Assembly (NCBI GenBank): GCA_964017155.1
Contig: OZ024862.1
Location: forward strand, 374,501 to 438,500
DNA: 64,000 bases
Source of the DNA: Oasisia sp. SBJ-2009
Lineage: Eukaryota > Annelida > Polychaeta > Sabellida > Siboglinidae
Reading direction: 5' to 3'
Made by a program: the position numbers and the translations under genes
Shown here: positions 21,860-35,486 of the stretch, in pieces
Position numbering within the stretch: the first letter of the stretch is position 1
How the letters are laid out: the number at the start of each line of letters is the position of its first letter
The notes under the pieces: model-generated
The model's input: the letters and a program-made list of their open reading frames with translations, nothing else
Databases searched by the model: none
Told to the model about the DNA's origin: nothing

Positions 21860-24012
21860 TTGATACTTGATTGTATTAATTCTATCAATTATAATGATCT
21901 TGCGCATATTTATGTTTTATATACAGCGCGTCTTAGCAGACTTTTGAGGTCGAAAAGACAGCGTGGTCGGCATAAACAAACTGTTTATCGCTCATTCCAT
22001 ATGCACAGCGCAGTAACATGCACCGCTGCTCTTGCGACTGGCACAAATCGCGCTGTCTTTTCGACCTCAAAAGTTTGCCAAGACGCGCTGTTTATAAAAC
22101 ATAAATACGCGCAAGATGATTATAATTGAATGAATTAATTTAATCAAGTATCAAATGTTGGCCAAAAATAGTGATATAATAGCAACATTGAGTTGGGTCC
22201 GACTTGTACATAAGTGCCAAATAGTGAAATAGTGACCGCTGCGCTTGCGACTGGCACAAATCGCGCTGTCTTTTCGACCTCAACAGTTTGCCAAGACGCG
22301 CTGTTTATAAAACATAAATACGCGCAAGATGATTGTAATTGAATGAATTAATTTAATCAAGTATCAAATGTTGGCAAAAATACTGATATAATAGCAACAT
22401 TGAGGTGGGTCCGACTTGTACATAAGTGCCAAATAGTGAAATTCTGAAAACAAATTGAGAGTATACGTGCTTTTATGAGAGAGTGCGCGTGAAGGTACGC
22501 GCCCGCAAGTGTAGGCATTAATGTACAAGTCGGGCCCACCTCAATTTTGGTATTATAACTGTATTTTTGCCAACATTTGATACTTGATTTTGTTAATTAA
22601 ATCAATTATAATCATCTTGCGCATATTTATGTTTTATATACAGCGCGTCTTAGCAGACTGTTGCGGACGAAAAGACAGCGTGGTCGGCATAAACAAACTG
22701 TTTATCGCTCATTTCATATGCACAGCGCAGTAACATGCACCGGTGCGCTTGCGACTGGCACAAATTGCGCTGTCTTTTCGACCTCAAAAGTTAGCTAAGA
22801 CGCGCTCTTTATAAAACATAAATACGCGCAAGATGATTGTAATTGAATGAATTAATTTAATGAAGTATCAAATGTTGGCAAAAAATAGTGATATAATAGC
22901 AACATTGAGGTGGGTCCGACTTGTACATAAGTGCCAAATAGTGAAATAGTGACCGCTGCGCTTGCGACTGGCACAAATCGCGCTGTCTTTTCGACCTCAA
23001 CAGTTTGCGAAGACGCGCTGTTTATAAAACATAAATACGCGCAAGATGATTGTAATTGAATGAATTAATTTAATCAAGTATCAAATGTTGGCAAAAATAC
23101 TGATATAATAGCAACATTGAGGTGGGTCCGACTTGTACATAAGTGCCAAATAGTGAAATTCTGAAAACAAATTGAGAGTATACGTGCTTTTATGAGAGAG
23201 TGCGCGTGAAGGTACGCGCCCGCAAGTGTAGGCATTTATGTACAAGTCGGGCCCACCTCAATGTTGGTATTATAACTGTATCTTTGCCAACATTTGATAC
23301 TTGATTTTATTAATTCTATCAATTATAATGATCTTGCGCATATTTATGTTTTATATACAGCGCGTCTTAGCAGACTTTTGAGGTCGAAAAGACAGCGTGG
23401 TCGGCATAAACAAACTGTTTATCGCTCATTCCATATGCACAGCGCAGTAAAATGCACCGCTGCTCTTGCGACTGGCACAAATCGCGCTGTCTTTTCGACC
23501 TCAAAAGTTTGCCAAGACGCGCTGTTTATAAAACATAAATACGCGCAAGATGATTATAATTGAATGAATTAATTTAATCAAGTATCAAATGTTGGCCAAA
23601 AATAGTGATATAATAGCAACATTGAGTTGGGTCCGACTTGTACATAAGTGCCAAATAGTGAAATAGTGACCGCTGCGCTTGCGACTGGCACAAATCGCGC
23701 TGTCTTTTCGACCTCAACAGTTTGCCAAGACGCGCTGTTTATAAAACATATATATACGCGCAAGATGATTGTAATTGAATGAATTAATTTAATCAAGTAT
23801 CAAATGTTGGCAAAAATACTGATATAATAGCAACATTGAGGTGGGTCCGACTTGTACATAAGTGCCAAATAGTGAAATTCTGAAAACAAATTGAGAGTAT
23901 ACGTGCTTTTATGAGAGAGTGCGCGTGAAGGTACGCGCCCGCAAGTGTAGGCATTTATGTACAAGTCGGGCCCACCTCAATGTTGGTATTATAACTGTAT
24001 CTTTGCCAACAT
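21860..24012 (+). repeat. K-like, J and K monomers
   Basis: The monomer at 21860 has GATTGTATTAATTC and the K marker CCGCTGCTCTT but keeps GTAACATGC, so it is only part K. J at 22577 has GACTGTTGCGGACG, the sub-allele shared with 25953, 29538, 39357, 42225 and 46315. K at 23294 is 719 bp through an extra TA near 23,748. Confidence 0.87.
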
Positions 24013-25235
24013 TTGATACTTGATTTTATTAATTCTATCAATTATAATGATCTTGCGCATATTTATATTTTATATACAGCGCGTCTTAGCAGACTTTTGA
24101 GGTCGAAAAGACAGCGTGGTCGGCATAAACAAACTGTTTATCGCTCATTCCATATGCACAGCGCAGTAACATGCACCGCTGCGCTTGCGACTGGCACAAA
24201 TCGCGCTGTCTGTTCGACCTCAAAAGTTTGCCAAGACGCGCTGTTTATAAAACATAAATACGCGCAAGATGATTATAATTGAATGAATTAATTTAATCAA
24301 GTATCAAATGTTGGACAAAAATAGTTATATAATAGCAACATTGAGGTGGGTCCGACTTGTACATAAGTGCCAAATAGTGAAATTCTGAAAACAAATTGAG
24401 AGTATACGAGCTTTTATGAGAGAGTGCGCGTGAAGGTACGCGCCCGCAAGTGTAGGCATTTATGTACAAGTCGGGCCCACCTCAATTTTGGTATTACAAC
24501 TGTATCTTTGCCAATATTTGATACTTGATTTTGTTAATTCAATCAATTATAATCGTCTTGCGCATATTAATGTTTTATATACGGCGCGTCTTAGCAGACT
24601 TTTGAGGTCGAAAAGACATCGTGGTCGGCATAAACAAACTGTTTATCGCTCATTCCATATGCACAGCGCGGTAACATGCACCGCTGCGCTTGCGACTGGC
24701 ACAAATCGCGCTGTCTTTTCGACCTCAACAGTTTGCCAAGACGCGCTGTTTATAAAACATAAATACGCGCAAGATGATTGTAATTGAATGAATTAATTTA
24801 ATCAAGTATCAAATGTTGGCAAAAATACTGATATAATAGCAACATTGAGGTGGGTCCGACTTGTACATAAGTGCCAAATAGTGAAATAGTGACCGCTGCG
24901 CTTGCGACTGGCACAAATCGCGCTGTCTTTTCGACCTCAACAGTTTGCCAAGACGCGCTGTTTATAAAACATATATATACGCGCAAGATGATTGTAATTG
25001 AATGAATTTATTTAATCAAGTATCAAATGTTGGCAAAAATACTGATATAATAGCAACATTGAGGTGGGTCCGACTTGTACATAAGTGCCAAATAGTGAAA
25101 TTATGAAAACAAATTGAGAGTATACGTGCTTTTATGAGAGAGTGCGCGTGAAGGTACGCGCCCGCAAGTGTAGGCATTTATGTACAAGTCGGGCCGACCT
25201 CAATGTTGGTATTATAACTGTATCTTTGCCAACAT
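24013..25235 (+). repeat. Short C (505 bp) plus D (718 bp) pair
   Basis: This is the fifth occurrence of the short C/D pair. D at 24518 has private changes AATCGTC and GCGCGGTAAC. Its R2 has the extra TA. The next spacer has the ordinary CCAAATAG start but is followed by CGGGCCGACC, breaking the usual linkage of those two sites. Confidence 0.88.
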
Positions 25236-25952
25236 TTGATACTTGATTTTATTAATTCTATCAATTATAATGATCTTGCGCATATTTATGTTTTATATAC
25301 AGCGCGTCTTAGCATACATTTGAGGTCGAAAAGACAGCGTGGTCGGCATAAACAAACTGTTTATCGCTCATTCCATATGCACAGCGCAGTAACATGCACC
25401 GCTGCGCTTGCGACTGGCACAAATCGCGCTGTCTTTTCGACCTCAAAAGTTTGCCAAGACGCGCTGTTTATAAAACATAAATACGCGCAAGATGATTATA
25501 ATTGAATGAATTAATTTAATCAAGTATCAAATGTTGGCCAAAAATAGTGATATAATAGCAACATTGAGTTGGGTCCGACTTGTACATAAGTGCCAAATAG
25601 TGAAATAGTGACCGCTGCGCTTGCGACTGGCACAAATCGCGCTGTCTTTTCGACCTCAACAGTTTGCCAAGACGCGCTGTTTATAAAACATAAATACGCG
25701 CAAGATGATTGTAATTGAATGAGTTAATTTAATCAAGTATCAAATGTTGGCAAAAATACTGATATAATAGCAACATTGAGGTGGGTCCGACTTGTACATA
25801 AGTGCCAAATAGTGAAATTCTGAAAACAAATTGAGAGTATACGTGCTTTTATGAGAGAGTGCGCGTGAAGGTACGCGCCCGCAAGTGTAGGCATTTATGT
25901 ACAAGTCGGGCCCACCTCAATTTTGGTATTATAACTGTATTTTTGCCAACAT
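25236..25952 (+). repeat. F monomer with GCATACATTTGAGG change
   Basis: It is an F left arm with two private substitutions near 25,314 (CATACATT for CAGACTTT) and R1 of the GAGTTGGG type. A private GAGTTAATT occurs near 25,721 in R2. It precedes the first J of the five-monomer repeat. Confidence 0.88.
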
Positions 25953-28900
25953 TTGATACTTGATTTTGTTAATTAAATCAATTATAATCATCTTGCGCAT
26001 ATTTATGTTTTATATACAGCGCGTCTTAGCAGACTGTTGCGGACGAAAAGACAGCGTGGTCGGCATAAACAAACTGTTTATCGCTCATTTCATATGCACA
26101 GCGCAGTAACATGCACCGGTGCGCTTGCGACTGGCACAAATTGCGCTGTCTTTTCGACCTCAAAAGTTAGCTAAGACGCGCTCTTTATAAAACATAAATA
26201 CGCGCAAGATGATTGTAATTGAATGAATTAATTTAATGAAGTATCAAATGTTGGCAAAAAATAGTGATATAATAGCAACATTGAGGTGGGTCCGACTTGT
26301 ACATAAGTGCCAAATAGTGAAATAGTGACCGCTGCGCTTGCGACTGGCACAAATCGCGCTGTCTTTTCGACCTCAACAGTTTGCGAAGACGCGCTGTTTA
26401 TAAAACATAAATACGCGCAAGATGATTGTAATTGAATGAATTAATTTAATCAAGTATCAAATGTTGGCAAAAATACTGATATAATAGCAACATTGAGGTG
26501 GGTCCGACTTGTACATAAGTGCCAAATAGTGAAATTCTGAAAACAAATTGAGAGTATACGTGCTTTTATGAGAGAGTGCGCGTGAAGGTACGCGCCCGCA
26601 AGTGTAGGCATTTATGTACAAGTCGGGCCCACCTCAATGTTGGTATTATAACTGTATCTTTGCCAACATTTGATACTTGATTTTATTAATTCTATCAATT
26701 ATAATGATCTTGCGCATATTTATGTTTTATATACAGCGCGTCTTAGCAGACTTTTGAGGTCGAAAAGACAGCGTGGTCGGCATAAACAAACTGTTTATCG
26801 CTCATTCCATATGCACAGCGCAGTAAAATGCACCGCTGCTCTTGCGACTGGCACAAATCGCGCTGTCTTTTCGACCTCAAAAGTTTGCCAAGACGCGCTG
26901 TTTATAAAACATAAATACGCGCAAGATGATTATAATTGAATGAATTAATTTAATCAAGTATCAAATGTTGGCCAAAAATAGTGATATAATAGCAACATTG
27001 AGTTGGGTCCGACTTGTACATAAGTGCCAAATAGTGAAATAGTGACCGTTGCGCTTGCGACTAGCACAAATCGCGCTGTCTTTTCGACCTCAACAGTTTG
27101 CCAAGACGCGCTGTTTATAAAACATAAATACGCGCAAGATGATTGTAATTGAATGAATTAATTTAATCAAGTATCAAATGTTGGCAAAAATACTGATATA
27201 ATAGCAACATTGAGGTGGGTCCGACTTGTACATAAGTGCCAAATAGTGAAATTATGAAAACAAATTGAGAGTATACGTGCTTTTATGAGAGAGTGCGCGT
27301 GAAGGTACGCGCCCGCAAGTGTAGGCATTTATGTACAAGTCGGGCCCACCTCAATGTTGGTATTATAACTGTATCTTTGCCAACATTTGATACTTGATTT
27401 TATTAATTCTATCAATTATAATGATCTTGCGCATATTTATGTTTTATATACAGCGCGTCTTAGCAGACTTTTGAGGTCCAAAAGACAGCGTGGTCGGCAT
27501 AAACAAACTGTTTATCGCTCATTCCATATGCACAGCGCAGTAACATGCACCGCTGCGCTTGCGACTGGCACAAATCGCGCTGTCTGTTCGACCTCAAAAG
27601 TTTGCCAAGACGCGCTGTTTATAAAACATAAATACGCGCAAGATGATTATAATTGAATGAATTAATTTAATCAAGTATCAAATGTTGGACAAAAATAGTT
27701 ATATAATAGCAACATTGAGGTGGGTCCGACTTGTACATAAGTGCCAAATAGTGAAATAGTGACCGCTGCGCTTGCGACTGGCACAAATCGCGCTGTCTTT
27801 TCGACCTCAACAGTTTGCCAAGACGCGCTGTTTATAAAACATATATACGCGCAAGTTGATTGTAATTGAATGAATTTATTTAATCAAGTATCAAATGTTG
27901 GCAAAAATACTGATATAATAGCAACATTGAGGTGGGTCCGACTTGTACATCAGTGCCAAAGAGTGAAATTCTGAAAACAAATTGAGAGTATACGTGCTTT
28001 TATGAGAGAGTGCGCGTGAAGGTACGCGCCCGCAAGTGTAGGCATTTATGTACAAGTCGGGCCGACCTCAATGTTGGTATTATAACTGTTTCTTTGCCAA
28101 CATTTGATACTTGATTTTATTAATTCTATCAATTATAATGATCTTGCGCATATTTATGTTTTATATACAGCGCGTCTTAGCAGACTTTTGAGGTCGAAAA
28201 GACAGCGTGGTCGGCATAAACAAACTGTTTATCGCTCATTCCATATGCACAGCGCAGTAACATGCACCGCTGCGCTTGCGACTGGCACAAATCGCGCTGT
28301 CTTTTCGACCTCAACAGTTTGCGAAGACGCGCTGTTTATAAAACATAAATACGCGCAAGATGATTATAATTGAATGAATTAATTTAATCAAGTATCAAAT
28401 GTTCGCCAAAAATAGTGATATAATAGCAACATTGAGTTGGGTCCGACTTGTACATAAGTGCCAAATAGTGAAATAGTGACCGTTGCGCTTGCGACTGGCA
28501 CAAATCGCGCTGTCTTTTCGACCTCAACAGTTTGCCAAGACGCGCTGTTTATAAAACATAAATACGCGCAAGATGATTGTAATTGAATGAATTAATTTAA
28601 TCAAGTATCAAATGTTGGCAAAAATACTGATATAATAGCAACATTGAGGTGGGTCCGACTTGTACATAAGTGCCAAATAGTGAAATTATGAAAACAAATT
28701 GACAGTATACGTGCTTTTATGAGAGAGTGCGCGTGAAGGTACGCGCCCGCAAGTGTAGGCATTTATGTACAAGTCGGGCCCACCTCAATGTTGGTATTAT
28801 AACTGTATCTTTGCCAACATTTGATACTTGATTTTATTAATTCTATCAATTATAATGATCTTGCGCATATTTATGTTTTATATACAGCGCGTCTTAGCAG

Positions 28901-29537
28901 ACTTTTGAGGTCCAAAAGACAGCGTGGTCGGCATAAACAAACTGTTTATCGCTCATTCCATATGCACAGCGCAGTAACATGCACCGCTGCGCTTGCGACT
29001 GGCACAAATCGCGCTGTCTTTTCGACCTCAAAAGTTTGCCAAGACGCGCTGTTTATAAAACATAAATACGCGCAAGATGATTGTAATTGAATGAATTAAT
29101 TTAGTCAAGTATCAAATGTTGGCAAAAAATAGTGATATAATAGCAACATAGAGGTGGGTCCGACTTGTACATAAGTGCCAAATAGTGAAATAGTGACCGC
29201 TGCGCTTGCGACTGGCACAAATCGCGCTGTCTTTTCGACCTCAACAGTTTGCCAAGACGCGCTGTTTATAAAACATAAATACGCGCAAGATGATTGTAAT
29301 TGAATGAATTAATTTAATCAAGTATCAAATGTTGGCAAAAATACTGATATAATAGCAACATTGAGGTGGGTCCGACTTGTACATAAGTGCCAAATAGTGA
29401 AATTCTGAAAACAAATTGAGAGTATACGTGCTTTTATGAGAGAGTGCGCGTGAAGGTACGCGCCCGCAAGTGTAGGCATTTATGTACAAGTCGGGCCCAC
29501 CTCAATTTTGGTATTATAACTGTATTTTTGCCAACAT
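25953..29537 (+). repeat. 3,585-bp higher-order repeat J-K-C-F-G, copy 1
   Basis: Monomers start at 25953, 26670, 27387, 28104 and 28821, all 717 bp. Markers include CCGTTGCGC in the K linker (27,046) and GAGGTCCAAAAG in C (27,476), both repeated 3,585 bp later. The F monomer at 28104 is a mosaic: its R1 has GTTTGCGAAG and a K-like GAGTTGGG end, with private TGTTTCTTTGCC and TGTTCGCC. The G monomer (28821) has an F/C-type left side with TTTAGTCAAGTATC in R1. Confidence 0.85.
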
Positions 29538-32405
29538 TTGATACTTGATTTTGTTAATTAAATCAATTATAATCATCTTGCGCATATTTATGTTTTATAT
29601 ACAGCGCGTCTTAGCAGACTGTTGCGGACGAAAAGACAGCGTGGTCGGCATAAACAAACTGTTTATCGCTCATTTCATATGCACAGCGCAGTAACATGCA
29701 CCGGTGCGCTTGCGACTGGCACAAATTGCGCTGTCTTTTCGACCTCAAAAGTTAGCTAAGACGCGCTCTTTATAAAACATAAATACGCGCAAGATGATTG
29801 TAATTGAATGAATTAATTTAATGAAGTATCAAATGTTGGCAAAAAATAGTGATATAATAGCAACATTGAGGTGGGTCCGACTTGTACATAAGTGCCAAAT
29901 AGTGAAATAGTGACCGCTGCGCTTGCGACTGGCACAAATCGCGCTGTCTTTTCGACCTCAACAGTTTGCGAAGACGCGCTGTTTATAAAACATAAATACG
30001 CGCAAGATGATTGTAATTGAATGAATTAATTTAATCAAGTATCAAATGTTGGCAAAAATACTGATATAATAGCAACATTGAGGTGGGTCCGACTTGTACA
30101 TAAGTGCCAAATAGTGAAATTCTGAAAACAAATTGAGAGTATACGTGCTTTTATGAGAGAGTGCGCGTGAAGGTACGCGCCCGCAAGTGTAGGCATTTAT
30201 GTACAAGTCGGGCCCACCTCAATGTTGGTATTATAACTGTATCTTTGCCAACATTTGATACTTGATTTTATTAATTCTATCAATTATAATGATCTTGCGC
30301 ATATTTATGTTTTATATACAGCGCGTCTTAGCAGACTTTTGAGGTCGAAAAGACAGCGTGGTCGGCATAAACAAACTGTTTATCGCTCATTCCATATGCA
30401 CAGCGCAGTAAAATGCACCGCTGCTCTTGCGACTGGCACAAATCGCGCTGTCTTTTCCACCTCAAAAGTTTGCCAAGACGCGCTGTTTATAAAACATAAA
30501 TACGCGCAAGATGATTATAATTGAATGAATTAATTTAATCAAGTATCAAATGTTGGCCAAAAATAGTGATATAATAGCAACATTGAGTTGGGTCCGACTT
30601 GTACATAAGTGCCAAATAGTGAAATAGTGACCGTTGCGCTTGCGACTGGCACAAATCGCGCTGTCTTTTCGACCTCAACAGTTTGCCAAGACGCGCTGTT
30701 TATAAAACATAAATACGCGCAAGATGATTGTAATTGAATGAATTAATTTAATCAAGTATCAAATGTTGGCAAAAATACTGATATAATAGCAACATTGAGG
30801 TGGGTCCGACTTGTACATAAGTGCCAAATAGTGAAATTATGAAAACAAATTGAGAGTATACGTGCTTTTATGAGAGAGTGCGCGTGAAGGTACGCGCCCG
30901 CAAGTGTAGGCATTTATGTACAAGTCGGGCCCACCTCAATGTTGGTATTATAACTGTATCTTTGCCAACATTTGATACTTGATTTTATTAATTCTATCAA
31001 TTATAATGATCTTGCGCATATTTATGTTTTATATACAGCGCGTCTTAGCAGACTTTTGAGGTCCAAAAGACAGCGTGGTCGGCATAAACAAACTGTTTAT
31101 CGCTCATTCCATATGCACAGCGCAGTAACATGCACCGCTGCGCTTGCGACTGGCACAAATCGCGCTGTCTGTTCGACCTCAAAAGTTTGCCAAGACGCGC
31201 TGTTTATAAAACATAAATACGCGCAAGATGATTATAATTGAATGAATTAATTTAATCAAGTATCAAATGTTGGACAAAAATAGTTATATAATAGCAACAT
31301 TGAGGTGGGTCCGACTTGTACATAAGTGCCAAATAGTGAAATAGTGACCGCTGCGCTTGCGACTGGCACAAATCGCGCTGTCTTTTCGACCTCAACAGTT
31401 TGCCAAGACGCGCTGTTTATAAAACATATATACGCGCAAGATGATTGTAATTGAATGAATTTATTTAATCAAGTATCAAATGTTGGCAAAAATACTGATA
31501 TAATAGCAACATTGAGGTGGGTCCGACTTGTACATCAGTGCCAAAGAGTGAAATTCTGAAAACAAATTGAGAGTATACGTGCTTTTATGAGAGAGTGCGC
31601 GTGAAGGTACGCGCCCGCAAGTGTAGGCATTTATGTACAAGTCGGGCCGACCTCAATGTTGGTATTATAACTGTATCTTTGCCAACATTTGATACTTGAT
31701 TTTATTAATTCTATCAATTATAATGATCTTGCGCATATTTATGTTTTATATACAGCGCGTCTTAGCAGACTTTTGAGGTCGAAAAGACAGCGTGGTCGGC
31801 ATAAACAAACTGTTTATCGCTCATTCCATATGCACAGCGCAGTAACATGCACCGCTGCGCTTGCGACTGGCACAAATCGCGCTGTCTTTTCGACCTCAAA
31901 AGTTTGCCAAGACGCGCTGTTTATAAAACATAAATACGCGCAAGATGATTATAATTGAATGAATTAATTTAATCAAGTATCAAATGTTGGACAAAAATAG
32001 TTATATAATAGCAACATTGAGGTGGGTCCGACTTGTACATAAGTGCCAAATAGTGAAATAGTGACCGCTGCGCTTGCGACTGGCACAAATCGCGCTGTCT
32101 TTTCGACCTCAACAGTTTGCCAAGACGCGCTGTTTATAAAACATATATACGCGCAAGATGATTGTAATTGAATGAATTTATTTAATCAAGTATCAAATGT
32201 TGGCAAAAATACTGATATAATAGCAACATTGAGGTGGGTCCGACTTGTACATCAGTGCCAAAGAGTGAAATTCTGAAAACAAATTGAGAGTATACGTGCT
32301 TTTATGAGAGAGTGCGCGTGAAGGTACGCGCCCGCAAGTGTAGGCATTTATGTACAAGTCGGGCCGACCTCAATGTTGGTATTATAACTGTATCTTTGCC
32401 AACAT
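29538..32405 (+). repeat. 3,585-bp higher-order repeat, copy 2 (J-K-C-F part)
   Basis: Monomers start at 29538 (J), 30255 (K, with a private CTTTTCCACC at 30,454), 30972 (C, with GAGGTCCAAAAG at 31,061) and 31689 (F). CCGTTGCGC lies at 30,631. The fifth monomer is the 930-bp G form listed next. Here the F monomer is not a mosaic, so the F positions of copy 1 and copy 2 have different histories. Confidence 0.87.
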
Positions 32406-33335
32406 TTGATACTTGATTTTATTAATTCTATCAATTATAATGATCTTGCGCATATTTATGTTTTATATACAGCGCGTCTTAGCAGACTTTTGAGGTCGAA
32501 AAGACAGCGTGGTCGGCATAAACAAACTGTTTATCGCTCATTCCATATGCACAGCGCAGTAACATGCACCGCTGCGCTTGCGACTGGCACAAATCGCGCT
32601 GTCTTTTCGACCTCAAAAGTTTGCCAAGACGCGCTGTTTATAAAACATAAATACGCGCAAGATGATTGTAATTGAATGAATTAATTTAGTCAAGTATCAA
32701 ATGTTGGCAAAAAATAGTGATATAATAGCAACATTGAGGTGGGTCCGACTTGTACATAAGTGCCAAATAGTGAAATAGTGACCGTTGCGCTTGCGACTGG
32801 CACAAATCGCGCTGTCTGTTCGACCTCAAAAGTTTGCCAAGACGCGCTGTTTATAAAACATAAATACGCGCAAGATGATTATAATTGAATGAATTAATTT
32901 AATCAAGTATCAAATGTTGGACAAAAATAGTTATATAATAGCAACATTGAGGTGGGTCCGACTTGTACATAAGTGCCAAATAGTGAAATAGTGACCGCTG
33001 CGCTTGCGACTGGCACAAATCGCGCTGTCTTTTCGACCTCAACAGTTTGCCAAGACGCGCTGTTTATAAAACATATATACGCGCAAGATGATTGTAATTG
33101 AATGAATTTATTTAATCAAGTATCAAATGTTGGCAAAAATACTGATATAATAGCAACATTGAGGTGGGTCCGACTTGTACATCAGTGCCAAAGAGTGAAA
33201 TTCTGAAAACAAATTGAGAGTATACGTGCTTTTATGAGAGAGTGCGCGTGAAGGTACGCGCCCGCAAGTGTAGGCATTTATGTACAAGTCGGGCCGACCT
33301 CAATGTTGGTATTATAACTGTATCTTTGCCAACAT
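32406..33335 (+). repeat. 930-bp monomer with three right arms
   Basis: This is the only monomer with L-C-R-R-R-S. The first R is G type (TTTAGTCAAGTATC). The linker after it has CCGTTGCGC, which is otherwise the K linker allele (about 32,783). The second R starts CTGTTCGACCTCAAAAG (about 32,816), the C-family R1 allele, and the third is a normal R2. The length is exactly 717 + 213. The allele mixture shows that the extra arm came from other monomers by unequal exchange rather than by local copying. Confidence 0.93.
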
Positions 33336-35486
33336 TTGATACTTGATTTTATTAATTCTATCAATTATAATGATCTTGCGCATATTTATGTTTTATATAC
33401 AGCGCGTCTTAGCAGACTTTTGAGGTCGAAAAGACAGCGTGGTCGGCATAAACAAACTGTTTATCGCTCATTCCATATGCACAGCGCAGTAACATGCACC
33501 GCTGCGCTTGCGACTGGCACAAATCGCGCTGTCTTTTCGACCTCAAAAGTTTGCCAAGACGCGCTGTTTATAAAACATAAATACGCGCAAGATGATTATA
33601 ATTGAATGAATTAATTTAATCAAGTATCAAATGTTGGACAAAAATAGTTATATAATAGCAACATTGAGGTGGGTCCGACTTGTACATAAGTGCCAAATAG
33701 TGAAATAGTGACCGCTGCGCTTGCGACTGGCACAAATCGCGCTGTCTTTTCGACCTCAACAGTTTGCCAAGACGCGCTGTTTATAAAACATATATACGCG
33801 CAAGATGATTGTAATTGAATGAATTTATTTAATCAAGTATCAAATGTTGGCAAAAATACTGATATAATAGCAACATTGAGGTGGGTCCGACTTGTACATC
33901 AGTGCCAAAGAGTGAAATTCTGAAAACAAATTGAGAGTATACGTGCTTTTATGAGAGAGTGCGCGTGAAGGTACGCGCCCGCAAGTGTAGGCATTTATGT
34001 ACAAGTCGGGCCGACCTCAATGTTGGTATTATAACTGTATCTTTGCCAACATTTGATACTTGATTTTATTAATTCTATCAATTATAATGATCTTGCGCAT
34101 ATTTATGTTTTATATACAGCGCGTCTTAGCAGACTTTTGAGGTCGAAAAGACAGCGTGGTCGGCATAAACAAACTGTTTATCGCTCATTCCATATGCACA
34201 GCGCAGTAACATGCACCGCTGCGCTTGCGACTGGCACAAATCGCGCTGTCTTTTCGACCTCAAAAGTTTGCCAAGACGCGCTGTTTATAAAACATAAATA
34301 CGCGCAAGATGATTGTAATTGAATGAATTAATTTAGTCAAGTATCAAATGTTGGCAAAAAATAGTGATATAATAGCAACATTGAGGTGGGTCCGACTTGT
34401 ACATAAGTGCCAAATAGTGAAATAGTGACCGCTGCGCTTGCGACTGGCACAAATCGCGCTGTCTTTTCGACCTCAACAGTTTGCCAAGACGCGCTGTTTA
34501 TAAAACATAAATACGCGCAAGATGATTGTAATTGAATGAATTAATTTAATCAAGTATCAAATGTTGGCAAAAATACTGATATAATAGCAACATTGAGGTG
34601 GGTCCGACTTGTACATAAGTGCCAAATAGTGAAATTCTGAAAACAAATTGAGAGTATACGTGCTTTTATGAGAGAGTGCGCGTGAAGGTACGCGCCCGCA
34701 AGTGTAGGCATTTATGTACAAGTCGGGCCCACCTCAATGTTGGTATTATAACTGTATCTTTGCCAACATTTGATACTTGATTTTATTAATTCTATCAATT
34801 ATAATGATCTTGCGCATATTTATGTTTTATATACAGCGCGTCTTAGCAGACTTTTGAGGTCGAAAAGACAGCGTGGTCGGCATAAACAAACTGTTTATCG
34901 CTCATTCCATATGCACAGCGCAGTAACATGCACCGCTGCGCTTGCGACTGGCACAAATCGCGCTGTCTTTTCGACCTCAAAAGTTTGCCAAGACGCGCTG
35001 TTTATAAAACATAAATACGCGCAAGATGATTATAGTTGAATGAATTAATTTAATCAAGTATCAAATGTTGGCCAAAAATAGTGATATAATAGCAACATTG
35101 AGTTGGGTCCGACTTGTACATAAGTGCCAAATAGTGAAATAGTGACCGCTGCGCTTGCGACTGGCACAAATCGCGCTGTCTTTTCGACCTCAACAGTTTG
35201 CCAAGACGCGCTGTTTATAAAACATAAATACGCGCAAGATGATTGTAATTGTATGAATTAATTTAATCAAGTATCAAATGTTGGCAAAAATACTGATATA
35301 ATAGCAACATAGAGGTGGGTCCGACTTGTACATAAGTGCCAAATAGTGAAATTCTGAAAACAAATTGAGAGTATACGTGCTTTTATGAGAGAGTGCGCGT
35401 GAAGGTACGCGCCCGCAAGTGTAGGCATTTATGTACAAGTCGGGCCCACCTCAATTTTGGTATTATAACTGTATTTTTGCCAACAT
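33336..35486 (+). repeat. F, G and F monomers
   Basis: Starts are at 33336 (F), 34053 (G) and 34770 (F with ATTATAGTTG, shared with 55283, 57434 and 58868). The F-G pair repeats 31689-33335 without the extra arm. R2 of the monomer at 34770 has a private TTGTATGAATT (35,250), and the following arm junction reads CATAGAGGTGGG (35,308). Confidence 0.87.
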
